DNA of 56,670 nucleotides from RUG11462 sp045539315. GTDB taxonomy: Bacteria; Bacillota; Clostridia; Oscillospirales; Acutalibacteraceae. The position numbers and the translations under genes are program-made. This document shows, one piece after another, positions 17,159 through 23,841 of the stretch (position 1 is the stretch's first letter; every line of letters starts with the position of its first letter). The DNA is taken from positions 1 through 56,670 of the forward strand of contig JAZQFC010000021.1 of assembly GCA_045539315.1 (NCBI GenBank), written 5' to 3'. The notes beneath the pieces are model-generated. The model saw only the letters and a program-made list of their open reading frames with translations, was not told where the DNA came from and did no database searches.

Positions 17159-18010
17159 ATGGAAAACTATAATTTAATCGCGCCGGAAAAATTAGGAGAG
17201 GGCTCAAGCATTAAACTTGATGTTTCAATTACAGAAGTAGATATTTATTGGAAAGTTGCAATAGAAGTTCTTACTGTTATTCAAGAAAACAATGCAAAAG
17301 GTGAGCCGACTGTTATGGTGGTGCCTTATGGTCCGCTTGGCCCATATTTCAGATTTGCTGAGCTTGTTAATAAATACAGGATTTCATTAAAAAATTGTGT
17401 GTTTATTAATATGGATGAATATCTTAAAGATGATAAAACATATCTTGATAAAACTGACGCCTTGTCTTTTAGAGGTGGTATGGATAGAATCTTCTATAAT
17501 GTTGTAGATGAAGAGCTTAATGTTTTACCTGAGAATAGAATTTTCCCAGACCCAGAACATCCTGAAAAAGTTATGGAAATCATTGAAAAGTATGGCAAAT
17601 TAGATATGGTGTTTGGTGGGGTAGGAATAAATGGTCATTATGCGTTTAATGAGCCACCTGAAAAGGATGAAATTTGCGATAACGAAGAGTTTGCAAATAG
17701 ACCAACAAGAGTGCTTAAAATTAGCCGTGAAACTAGAACAATAAATGCTTATATGAACTGCGGTGCCGACCTTGATGCTATTCCTACATACTGTATTACA
17801 GTTGGTATGAAAGAAATGATGATGGCAAAAAAAGTTATTATGATTATGCCAAGAGATTGGAACGCAGGTGCGCTTAGAAAGATTTTGCACGGTGAAATTA
17901 CTGCAAAAGTTCCTTGCTCACTTTTCAGAAATCATAAAGATGCTACAATTTATACATTAAAAGAAGCAACTGCCTGCCCAATTCCAGAAATAAGAGTTTA
18001 TAACAAATAA
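17159..18010 (+). CDS. NagB-like amino-sugar phosphate isomerase/deaminase, divergent
   Basis: 283 residues of the glucosamine-6-phosphate deaminase fold, which converts amino-sugar phosphate to keto-sugar phosphate plus ammonia. The MDEY active-site aspartate, the loop His and the NEP glutamate of GHYAFNEP are kept. The aspartate two residues before that His (D141 in E. coli NagB) is Asn here (GVGINGH). The phosphate-binding TGGTP loop is replaced by YGPLGP. It could be a galactosamine-specific or otherwise altered enzyme. It is co-transcribed with the GH123-like gene, consistent with GalNAc/GlcNAc use. Confidence 0.8.
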   Translation: MENYNLIAPEKLGEGSSIKLDVSITEVDIYWKVAIEVLTVIQENNAKGEPTVMVVPYGPLGPYFRFAELVNKYRISLKNCVFINMDEYLKDDKTYLDKTDALSFRGGMDRIFYNVVDEELNVLPENRIFPDPEHPEKVMEIIEKYGKLDMVFGGVGINGHYAFNEPPEKDEICDNEEFANRPTRVLKISRETRTINAYMNCGADLDAIPTYCITVGMKEMMMAKKVIMIMPRDWNAGALRKILHGEITAKVPCSLFRNHKDATIYTLKEATACPIPEIRVYNK

Positions 18011-18014
18011 CAAA

Positions 18015-18038
18015 AAACCACCCTGTTGGGTGGTTTTT
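18015..18038 (+). terminator. Terminator after NagB-like gene, next to att site
   Basis: Stem AAACCACCC (18015-18023) / GGGTGGTTT (18028-18036), loop TGTT, then T residues. On the minus strand it also has a T-tail, so it may be the original terminator of the tRNA whose 3' end lies at 18040-18050. Confidence 0.88.
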
Positions 18039-18039
18039 G

Positions 18040-18056
18040 TTTTGGTCGAGGCGACC
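18040..18056 (-). other. Left attachment site: duplicated tRNA 3' end
   Basis: Read on the minus strand, GGTCGCCTCGACCA has the form of a tRNA acceptor 3' strand, discriminator A and CCA. The bases to its right do not continue as a T-arm, so it is a short remnant left by integration rather than a tRNA gene. An acceptor strand of CGAGGCG is implied; tRNA-Pro is a guess. Confidence 0.65.
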
Positions 18057-18070
18057 ATACATAATCCTTT

Positions 18071-18097
18071 AAAAGCCCTTTAAAACAGGGCTTTTTT
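18071..18097. terminator. Terminator downstream of the Fic operon
   Basis: Stem AAAAGCCCT (18071-18079) / AGGGCTTTT (18087-18095) with a 7-base loop and T-run. It is nearly symmetrical, so it can stop minus-strand Fic transcripts before the attachment site. Confidence 0.8.
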
Positions 18098-18104
18098 AAT
18101 GTTA

Positions 18105-18126
18105 GGTATGACTTTGGTATGACTTT
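18105..18126. repeat. Tandem 11-bp repeat, left end (candidate integrase arm sites)
   Basis: Two head-to-tail copies of GGTATGACTTT. The identical pair occurs at 56516-56537 in the same orientation. Paired 11-bp direct repeats near both ends are what the N-terminal arm-binding domain of Tn916-type integrases recognises. Confidence 0.7.
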
Positions 18127-18162
18127 AACTCCAAAAAGATGTTTTTTAAAGATTTCAAAAGT

Positions 18163-18876
18163 TTACTTCTCTTTATACTCGTGTGGTCTTTCTTTATAGT
18201 CTTTAACTTTATATTCTCCGATGGTATCGTATTTACTTGCTTTGGTTTCGGATGGAGTATCGGTTTCGATATCTTCGCCGAGGATTGCATCAAAGAAGAT
18301 GCGCTCTAAAAATTCGTATTTTGAATAAATACCCTGTGATGCCCAAACGAGAGCGTTACGGACATATGCAGAGTTTGTTTTAAAAAGTTCATGTTCAATC
18401 TCAAAACCCAAAGATTTTGCAAGTAAAACTGCAAAAACTATAATTGTTCTTGTGTTACCTTCTCGGAAAGGATGTGTTTGCCAGATACTTGCGATAATGC
18501 GTACAAGTTTAAAAACAATTTCTTTATCATTTTCGCCAGTTCTTTTTAATTTTGAAATTTCTTTTGCGGTTTCGTCAAGTTGTTTTTTGATTTCATCAGG
18601 ATAAGCATAACGAACAGTATCGCCACCAAGAATATCTTCGCATTTGACTATGTGAATTGTACGAAATTCTCCGGCCCAATCAAATATTTGCCCAAAGATA
18701 TTACGATGAATATCTTGCAATGTTTCGGTATTGAACTTGTCATATTTGTAATCATAAATCGCTGCCATAGCAAGGCCGGTTATGTCTGCTTCTGCTTTTC
18801 GTAATAGTTCGCTATCTTTTATGTCTGCTAAATTTTTAAGGGTATTAACATCATCATATAAATAAGGGTCACGCAT
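18163..18876 (-). CDS. Fic/Doc-family protein (AMPylating toxin)
   Basis: Fic enzymes transfer AMP or a related group to a hydroxyl on target proteins. The 237-residue protein has the core motif HPFREGNTRT (H135 to R143; the usual GNGR glycine is Thr), the flap GGDTVRYAYP (about 84-93) and the FDWAGEFR segment. The C-terminal 40 residues are a charged tail. It follows its partner by 3 bases. The partner's final Glu-Val codons (GGAGGT) form the fic ribosome site, so translation is coupled. It is the gene nearest to the left attachment site. Confidence 0.9.
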   Translation of the reverse strand: MRDPYLYDDVNTLKNLADIKDSELLRKAEADITGLAMAAIYDYKYDKFNTETLQDIHRNIFGQIFDWAGEFRTIHIVKCEDILGGDTVRYAYPDEIKKQLDETAKEISKLKRTGENDKEIVFKLVRIIASIWQTHPFREGNTRTIIVFAVLLAKSLGFEIEHELFKTNSAYVRNALVWASQGIYSKYEFLERIFFDAILGEDIETDTPSETKASKYDTIGEYKVKDYKERPHEYKEK

Positions 18877-18879
18877 AGT

Positions 18880-19401
18880 TTATACCTCCGTTACAAAACC
18901 GTATCTTTTAAGTGTTTGTTCAAAAATAGACACATATGTTATTTTACCGTTTTTCCAATTGTTAAGGTCGTTTTTAACCATTTCGCTTACAGGAATGCCT
19001 TCAATAGATGTCATTGCATCAGAAAAGGAAATTCGTTTTTCTTTTTCAGTAGCAGAAATGTTGTCCATACCAATTGTTAGTTTTAACATTTTAAGTTTGC
19101 GAAGCAATGATTTATCTAATAATTCTGCGGCAGTTTCAATATCTGCAAGTCGTGATAGAATTTTAGGCAATTCTGTTTCGTACTCTTTTCTTAAAGAAAG
19201 TTGTTTTGTTAGTTCTTCTACTTCGTCTGCTTTAATATATTTGCTTTCAATAGTGTTGCCATTGCGAATTTGCAAGTATAAATACTGCTTACCACCAATA
19301 GTCTTTTTTGATATATAACCTTTTGGTAAAACATTAAGTTTTTGTTCGATTTCAAACTTTAAAGCAAGTAATTTTTTGTATTCAAAAACAATATCTTTCA
19401 T
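18880..19401 (-). CDS. Fic-associated protein, probable antitoxin (DUF6788-like N-terminus)
   Basis: 173 residues. The N-terminal half KGYISKKTIGGKQYLYLQIR followed by a KYI-KADEVEELTKQLSLRKEYE coiled coil resembles DUF6788. The C-terminal half contains AMTSIEGIPVSE, reminiscent of the Fic-inhibitory helix, although the spacing from Ser/Thr to Glu-Gly is not the strict S/T-x-x-x-E-G. It is upstream of fic and translationally coupled to it, the usual order for a fic antitoxin. Antitoxin function is inferred. Confidence 0.72.
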   Translation of the reverse strand: MKDIVFEYKKLLALKFEIEQKLNVLPKGYISKKTIGGKQYLYLQIRNGNTIESKYIKADEVEELTKQLSLRKEYETELPKILSRLADIETAAELLDKSLLRKLKMLKLTIGMDNISATEKEKRISFSDAMTSIEGIPVSEMVKNDLNNWKNGKITYVSIFEQTLKRYGFVTEV

Positions 19402-19425
19402 ACTTTTTCCCTCCCGACTACTAAT

Positions 19426-19483
19426 AGTATATCACAAATTAACCTACAAATCAATAAAATATTTAAATAATGTAGGTTAATTT
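19426..19483 (-). promoter_or_regulatory. Promoter and 12-bp inverted repeat controlling the Fic pair
   Basis: Minus-strand -35 TTGATT (19449-19454) and -10 TATACT (19426-19431), spaced 17 bp. AAATTAACCTAC (19436-19447) and GTAGGTTAATTT (19472-19483) form a 12-bp perfect inverted repeat with a 24-base spacer. One arm lies in the promoter spacer and the other at the integrase stop codon. It could be an operator for autoregulation or a weak hairpin at the end of int. Confidence 0.6.
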
Positions 19484-20633
19484 AAAATTCATCTAAAGTC
19501 AGTCCTAAATTTTGCATATAGTTATCAACTTTCGAAATGTTTTCTGACTGAAATTGGTCAAACGCATTGCAATATGTGTTTAATGTAACTCGAACATCTG
19601 TGTGTCCGAGAAGTGTTTGAAGTACTTTTGCCGACATTCCCGCTTCAATACATCTTGTTGCATAGGTGTGTCTTAAAGAGTGAGCGGTGATTTTGCCTGA
19701 AACAGTTTTGTCTACTATATCGTGCTTTTTTAAAAGTCGAGAAAGTTCCATATTGACCTGATTAGTCGTTATTAGTCCACCTTTTTCAGTTGTGAACAAA
19801 TACCCGTCATCAACAACTCGCAAGTAGTCTTGTAATAGCGCTCTGACATTATCAGACATCAGTATAGTTCGTTTTCCTGCATCAGTTTTTGGCGTGTTAT
19901 CAACATAAGCCTCGCCCTTTGGTCCTCGCGATATTGTTTTGTTTATGCTTATTGTATTAGAATTTAGATTTGTATCTTTAACGGTTAAGGCATTAATTTC
20001 GCCAATACGCATACCAGTGAGCATTGACAATAACATTTGCAAGCTATATTTAATGTCTTCATTTTGCAAGAGTTTCATCAACTTTGCTTGTTCATCAATC
20101 GTTAACGCCCTAACTGTTTCAGTGCGTTTCTTGGACTTTGGTTTTCGCACTTCAGCCATAGGATTTTCATTTATGATTTTGCGCTTTATTGCTTCCTTAA
20201 ACACCATAGAAAGCATAATATACATCTTGTTTAAAGATGATTGTGAATAATTTGTCTTACTCAATAAAAAGCGTTTAAGATGAAATTCGTCTGCTTTTTG
20301 AATAGGTGTCATGTAAATGTCTGATAGCATTTTAATTGTCTCGGAGTTTCTATGATAAGTTGAAGACTTGATATCTCCGTAGTCAAGTTTATCTTGTTGG
20401 ATTTGTAAGGCGAGGTCTTTAATTGTTATAGAACTTTCTTCAACATAAGTACCTGTATAAATTCCAATTTCAATTTGACGTAGTTTTTGCTTTACTTCCT
20501 TTTCTGTCGTCCCGTATACAGTCTTGCGTTTTATACGACCATTTTCATAATACCCAACAGCTATTTGCGCTTTGAAACGGTTTTTATTTTGATCAAAACT
20601 AATATTGAGTTCGCTAATATCTTTTTTGTTCAT
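19482..20633 (-). CDS. int: Tyrosine site-specific integrase (Tn916-type)
   Basis: The enzyme integrates and excises the island at the tRNA site. 383 residues: an N-terminal arm-type DNA-binding domain (about 8-60), a core-binding domain (about 70-160) and a catalytic domain with R209 (TGMRIGE), H318/R321 (AHSLRHT), H344 (LGHTDV) and nucleophile Y354 (TYCNAF). All catalytic residues are intact. ATG at 20633 is chosen over GTG 20642 because GAGAGGTG lies 7 bases upstream of the ATG. Expression probably depends on the structured leader upstream. Confidence 0.92.
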   Translation of the reverse strand: MNKKDISELNISFDQNKNRFKAQIAVGYYENGRIKRKTVYGTTEKEVKQKLRQIEIGIYTGTYVEESSITIKDLALQIQQDKLDYGDIKSSTYHRNSETIKMLSDIYMTPIQKADEFHLKRFLLSKTNYSQSSLNKMYIMLSMVFKEAIKRKIINENPMAEVRKPKSKKRTETVRALTIDEQAKLMKLLQNEDIKYSLQMLLSMLTGMRIGEINALTVKDTNLNSNTISINKTISRGPKGEAYVDNTPKTDAGKRTILMSDNVRALLQDYLRVVDDGYLFTTEKGGLITTNQVNMELSRLLKKHDIVDKTVSGKITAHSLRHTYATRCIEAGMSAKVLQTLLGHTDVRVTLNTYCNAFDQFQSENISKVDNYMQNLGLTLDEF

Positions 20634-20649
20634 TACTGACACCTCTCAT

Positions 20650-21078
20650 CTGTAAATTTTTGCACGAAAAAACCCAACAAAGGATTTTCCTTGTTGGGTT
20701 TTATTTCATTTTACAGATAGATCCGGAAACAAAACCCAACAAAGCGTGAATAAATTCACACTTGTTTAGTACATGTTTCCGAGCGAACAGCCAAAACTCG
20801 GAGTTTTATAGCTAACTCACGCTGTTTACTATAAGGTAGTTCGGCATACCCACAATTCCTTGCACCTCTTACACGGTTTGCCGAGAAGAGAATTGTGACT
20901 TTTCCGAAGTCCTTTATATTGCACAGGCTCAGGTCGTTACTACAACTCATCCTGTTAACAGTGTTCAAATGGTGCTCCACTCATTGTTAACAGACTCGCA
21001 TGATTCTGCGAGAGCATACCCTATACCAACTTACGTTGTTACACCTGCGTGTTCACAAACAAAATATGTTTGCTTATT
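20650..21078 (-). ncRNA. Unidentified structured leader RNA of int with terminator/antiterminator
   Basis: About 430 transcribed, non-coding bases precede int and are richer in GC than the surroundings. By eye they fold into many helices (plus-strand coordinates): 20995-21000/21007-21012; 20952-20960/20985-20993; 20897-20901/20907-20911; and 20744-20750/20755-20761. Two crossing pairs suggest pseudoknots: 20851-20858/20890-20897 with 20841-20846/20879-20884, and 20786-20791/20821-20826 with 20779-20783/20797-20801. A 19-base segment (20726-20744) can pair fully with the 5' arm of the terminator (20689-20707). I do not recognise the RNA family. Confidence 0.7.
20667..20702 (-). terminator. Intrinsic terminator in the int leader
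   Basis: Minus-strand stem AACCCAACAA / TTGTTGGGTT extended by GGA/TCC over one bulged base, followed by six T residues. It ends about 34 bases before the int start codon. A 9-bp inverted repeat ATCTGTAAA/TTTACAGAT (20648-20656, 20710-20718) encloses it and ends right beside the int ribosome site. Confidence 0.88.
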
Positions 21079-21084
21079 AATTGT

Positions 21085-21112
21085 ATTATATCACAATGTT
21101 GATTTTTGTCAA
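21085..21112 (-). promoter_or_regulatory. Strong promoter of the int leader
   Basis: Minus-strand consensus TTGACA (21107-21112) and TATAAT (21085-21090), spacing 16 bp. Start of transcription near 21078. A consensus promoter upstream of an attenuator is consistent with control at termination rather than initiation. Confidence 0.85.
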
Positions 21113-21306
21113 GGATTTGAGAACTTTTATAAAAAATTAAAAGAACATAAATCAATAGAACTTGCGGAAAAAGAACGGATGAAAAAACATCAAAAAGAAA
21201 TAAAGCGGAAGTCTAAAATTAATAAATAAAACACAAATTATGCCGTCAAATTACATATTTGTATACTTGTATGTCAGTATGTTTACATATAATGGAAAAA
21301 TAACGC

Positions 21307-21335
21307 TTGACAAAGACTTTTATTAATAGTATAAT
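21307..21335 (+). promoter_or_regulatory. Consensus promoter of a small RNA
   Basis: TTGACA (21307-21312) and TATAAT (21330-21335) with 17-bp spacing, among the best sigma-A matches in the window. No ribosome site or reading frame follows within 150 bases. Confidence 0.85.
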
Positions 21336-21341
21336 ATGAGT

Positions 21342-21500
21342 GTTAATGAGAGCGTTACGTATTCTTTGAATATTTTTTGCATGATACTGTAAATGGATAT
21401 GAAAAACTTTGTATCATGTTATTACAACTTAATAAGTGCTTTGCTTGTAATAGGCTAGCTTTATATCAATATTGATATAGGGCTAGCCTTTTGTTGTTTT
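21342..21500 (+). ncRNA. Candidate small RNA of three hairpins upstream of xis
   Basis: Between a consensus promoter and a T-run lie three successive stems. CATGATAC (21380-21387) pairs GTATCATG (21411-21418). TATTACAA (21420-21427) pairs TTGTAATA (21445-21452). GGCTAGC (21453-21459) pairs GCTAGCC (21482-21488), with a palindromic TATATCAATATTGATATA top, then TTTTGTTGTTTT. No coding capacity is seen. It could be a stand-alone sRNA or an attenuating leader of the excisionase-mobilisation operon. Confidence 0.65.
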
Positions 21501-21550
21501 GAAAAGAAAAATCAGTTATACTTATAAAATTATTTTGGAGGTAAATTATT

Positions 21551-21721
21551 ATGATTGAACTGTATGATGTAAAAGACGTGGCCAGAATCCTTAAGACTTC
21601 TCTGCCGACCGCAAGGGCTTTCTTGCACAGACCCGACTGTCCAACGGTGAAAGTTGGACGACGGCTTTGTATCTCAAAAGAAGCTTTAGAAGAGTATTTG
21701 AAACACCGTCATGTGGATTAA
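21551..21721 (+). CDS. xis: Excisionase-like small helix-turn-helix protein
   Basis: 56 residues of the MerR-like HTH_17/excisionase type: MIELYDVKDVARILKTSL starts the DNA-recognition helix and VGRRLCISKEALEEYLK the wing and last helix. Such proteins bend DNA near attachment sites and favour excision by the integrase. TTGGAGG precedes the ATG. Its codon use is more GC-rich than the next genes. It heads a co-directional mobilisation gene group. Confidence 0.8.
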   Translation: MIELYDVKDVARILKTSLPTARAFLHRPDCPTVKVGRRLCISKEALEEYLKHRHVD

Positions 21722-21739
21722 TTTAGGAGGTTTTTTAAT

Positions 21740-22129
21740 ATGAATAATATTAATTCAAAAAGAAATAAAGAAATTAGATTAATGCTGAGCGAGGAGGAAT
21801 ACCAAATCGCTCAGGAAAACGCAAAAAAATTAGGCATGAAAGTTGCCCCGTATATAAGGAAGTCGGCTTTAAATCCCGCTATAGTGGAATATAACTATGC
21901 GATAGTTAAATATCATACCCAATATTTAAAGAAAGTTAGAAATAGGCTCTTTGAAGTTGCTAAAAGCATTTTCTTTAGCGAAGATTACAAAGATACAGAT
22001 GTAGAACATGCCTGGGAAATAATGCAGCAAGCATTAAAATCAGAGAAAGTATTTTTAAATGGCATTAAAAGTAGTTTGAGAAAACATAGACGTGCAAAGC
22101 GATTGGAGGTAAATAAACATGAAAAATAA
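21740..22129 (+). CDS. MobC-like relaxosome accessory protein
   Basis: 129 residues. RNKEIRLMLSEEEYQIAQENAKKLGMKVAPYIRKSAL is a ribbon-helix-helix-type DNA-binding start as in MobC/NikA proteins, which bind oriT and help the relaxase nick. The remainder is helical and basic at the end. AGGAGG lies 10 bases before the ATG. The next gene overlaps its 3' end by 11 bases. No relaxase gene lies in the window. Confidence 0.75.
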   Translation: MNNINSKRNKEIRLMLSEEEYQIAQENAKKLGMKVAPYIRKSALNPAIVEYNYAIVKYHTQYLKKVRNRLFEVAKSIFFSEDYKDTDVEHAWEIMQQALKSEKVFLNGIKSSLRKHRRAKRLEVNKHEK

Positions 22130-22367
22130 AAAATATATAATAATTCCTGATGAAAATCATGAATTCGATGTAGATATCTTAATAGTTGAAAAAGCTAATA
22201 AAAAATTAGAAGAAACTCGAATTCAACTTAAAAAAATAAATGATAGGATTTCAAAAAATAAAGAATATACAGATGAAGATATAAAAGAAATTGAAACGTT
22301 GTTGGAAAATGTTCTAAAGACAGAACAAGACATAGTGCAAAAATTAGAGGAAAATGAAAAGGAGTAA
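22119..22367 (+). CDS. Small coiled-coil protein in mobilisation operon
   Basis: 82 residues, highly charged. A short beta-like start (KKYIIIPDENHEFDVDILIVE) is followed by two long helices rich in E/K/L/I heptads (about 30-80), predicted to coil. It overlaps the MobC-like gene by 11 bases and is followed after 5 bases by the 283-residue gene, so it belongs to the operon. GGAGGT precedes the ATG. No family is recognised; a structural role in the relaxosome is only a guess. Confidence 0.7.
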   Translation: MKNKKYIIIPDENHEFDVDILIVEKANKKLEETRIQLKKINDRISKNKEYTDEDIKEIETLLENVLKTEQDIVQKLEENEKE

Positions 22368-22372
22368 AGACT

Positions 22373-23224
22373 ATGTACGATAAAAATGTGAATTATAAAA
22401 AAACACAAGAGCGCTCAATATATGTTTTAATCTCTAAAACCAAAAAATGCTTTTTGGTTTACCATTGTCGAACATCAAGTTTAAGAGAAACTTATAGGCA
22501 TGTTTTAGCAGGCGAACGATATTTTGCAAAAAAGCTTCTTGATAAAATCGGCGATGAAAGACCGTGCATTTTCGAACTAGAAAGATTAAACACTACAGTG
22601 AGCGAAGCGTATAATCATACTCTTGTTTGGATTAAAATATTAAGTGAGAACGGTTTTGAAAGTTGTAATTATGATACAACTATAGAATACTCTAATGATT
22701 TATATACTAAAAACAAGAACATTTATGAGAGTTTAAAAGGTACAGACATTGAACAAATGTTAAGTTGTAAAAACTGTAATGTTCCTGTGTTTAAAAACAA
22801 AACTTGTGAGCATTATGATGAATTGAACGCGAACAAAGAGAGTATTTTAACACAGAAAGTTGAAAGAAAACGTAGCAAAGAAGTAAGAATTAAAGTGAAC
22901 GAATGTGAATATCAAAGCATCGTTAACAACGCGAAAAAACTGAAAATGCAGACAAATAATTATATAAGAAAGGCATTAAAAGGCAATAAGATTTTTATTT
23001 ATAACGAAGAAATTGTTGCAAAACATTCTGCGGAAATTATTTGTTTAAGAAGATTAATTAATGACATAATATTTGATATTGACGCAAGCAATAACTATAT
23101 ACCAAAGGTTATCGGATACTGCGCAGACGCAATTCAAGAATTGTTTTCGTTAGAAAAAAAGTTACTCAGACTTTTACTAAAACTAAAGAAAAACGAAGAT
23201 GAAATATATAAGTTTTTGTTGTAA
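22373..23224 (+). CDS. MobC-like protein with extra N-terminal domain
   Basis: 283 residues in two parts. Residues ~1-100 (SIYVLISKTKKCFLVYHCRTSSLRETY...) are laid out like a GIY-YIG fold, but the catalytic tyrosines and glycines are not clearly kept. A Cys/His cluster CKNCNVPVFKNKTCEHYDE (about 130) may hold zinc. Residues ~165-283 repeat the MobC-type start RSKEVRIKVNECEYQSIVNNAKKL seen in the 129-residue gene, so the operon has two paralogous DNA-binding modules. It is followed by a terminator. The function of the N-terminal part is unproven. Confidence 0.7.
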   Translation: MYDKNVNYKKTQERSIYVLISKTKKCFLVYHCRTSSLRETYRHVLAGERYFAKKLLDKIGDERPCIFELERLNTTVSEAYNHTLVWIKILSENGFESCNYDTTIEYSNDLYTKNKNIYESLKGTDIEQMLSCKNCNVPVFKNKTCEHYDELNANKESILTQKVERKRSKEVRIKVNECEYQSIVNNAKKLKMQTNNYIRKALKGNKIFIYNEEIVAKHSAEIICLRRLINDIIFDIDASNNYIPKVIGYCADAIQELFSLEKKLLRLLLKLKKNEDEIYKFLL

Positions 23225-23268
23225 AATCACTTTGAAAGTCAGAAAATAATATTGAATTTTTAAAAATG

Positions 23269-23311
23269 AAAAAGGTGAAAACACTTTTTAAAAAGTAGTT
23301 TTCACCTTTTT
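23269..23311 (+). terminator. Terminator of the mobilisation operon
   Basis: Perfect 14-bp stem AAAAAGGTGAAAAC / GTTTTCACCTTTTT with a 15-base loop. Confidence 0.85.
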
Positions 23312-23640
23312 GTTTTTGCTTTTTAAAGACTAAAATAATATTTTAAAGTTTTAAAAATTTCTTTTTTAAACATAAAAATGTCTTTGAAAAAAGCAAGATT
23401 AAGTTTTATTTCTTTGTGTTTTAAAAAAGAAATCAGTGAATTTTAATACAAAAACAGCTTCTGAAAAAATAAAAATAATTTTTAAAAAATTATTTTTATT
23501 TTTTAAAATTTGAAATTTAGAAAATGAAATTTACAAATTCAATGTTTAAAATCTACATAAAACTTTTTTGAAGTGGCTTTTTAAAAGTTAATAAATGTAA
23601 ATAAATTGTCCTAAAAAAGTTGTAACAAGCATTGGCTACG
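23312..23640. other. Very AT-rich non-coding stretch
   Basis: About 330 bases above 80% A+T with repeated TTTTTAAA blocks and a long AT hairpin near 23465-23510. No gene, promoter pair or ribosome site is convincing. Together with the GC-rich segment that follows, it could be part of a transfer or replication origin. Confidence 0.5.
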
Positions 23641-23705
23641 ATGGAGTCTTGCGCCCATCTTGCCGCTTTCAGTGGAACATCCCCTATGACCCCTCTTGCC
23701 TCAAA
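23640..23705. other. Candidate transfer origin (oriT)
   Basis: A sudden GC-richer island beside MobC-like genes. GATGG (23640-23644) and CCATC (23655-23659) form a small inverted repeat around AGTCTTGCGC, followed by CCCCTATGACCCCTCTTGCC. Placement and layout fit an oriT (inverted repeat then nick region), but no relaxase is encoded and the nick site cannot be assigned. Confidence 0.35.
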
Positions 23706-23711
23706 AATGAC

Positions 23712-23743
23712 AAAAAGAGAAATGTAGCCACATTTCTCTTTTT
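23712..23743. terminator. Hairpin with terminator form
   Basis: AAAAAGAGAAATGT (23712-23725) pairs perfectly with ACATTTCTCTTTTT (23730-23743) around an AGCC loop. It has A/T tails both ways, so it can act on either strand. Confidence 0.75.
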
Positions 23744-23841
23744 ACATTTATTGAGTTGTCCAAGCCCACGCTTTAACAAAAACGCTTCGCATTTAAAGGT
23801 TGCCTTGTGGCAAAGAATAGTAGCAATCCTTTAAATTATGT

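Noticed and set aside
18040..18117. A complete tRNA gene at the left end on the minus strand
   Set aside because: Only the acceptor and CCA end is present; no T-arm, anticodon arm or D-arm follows, so it is an attachment remnant.
20650..21078. T-box, group II intron or tmRNA in front of int
   Set aside because: No T-box AGGGUGGNACCGCG sequence, no domain V/reverse transcriptase and no tmRNA tag frame could be found.
20969..21229. Plus-strand open frame of 86 codons
   Set aside because: It runs antisense through the int leader and its promoter, has no ribosome site, and only its basic tail looks protein-like.
23649..23834. Plus-strand open frame of 61 codons after the mobilisation genes
   Set aside because: It crosses a perfect hairpin terminator and the candidate oriT, and has no ribosome site.
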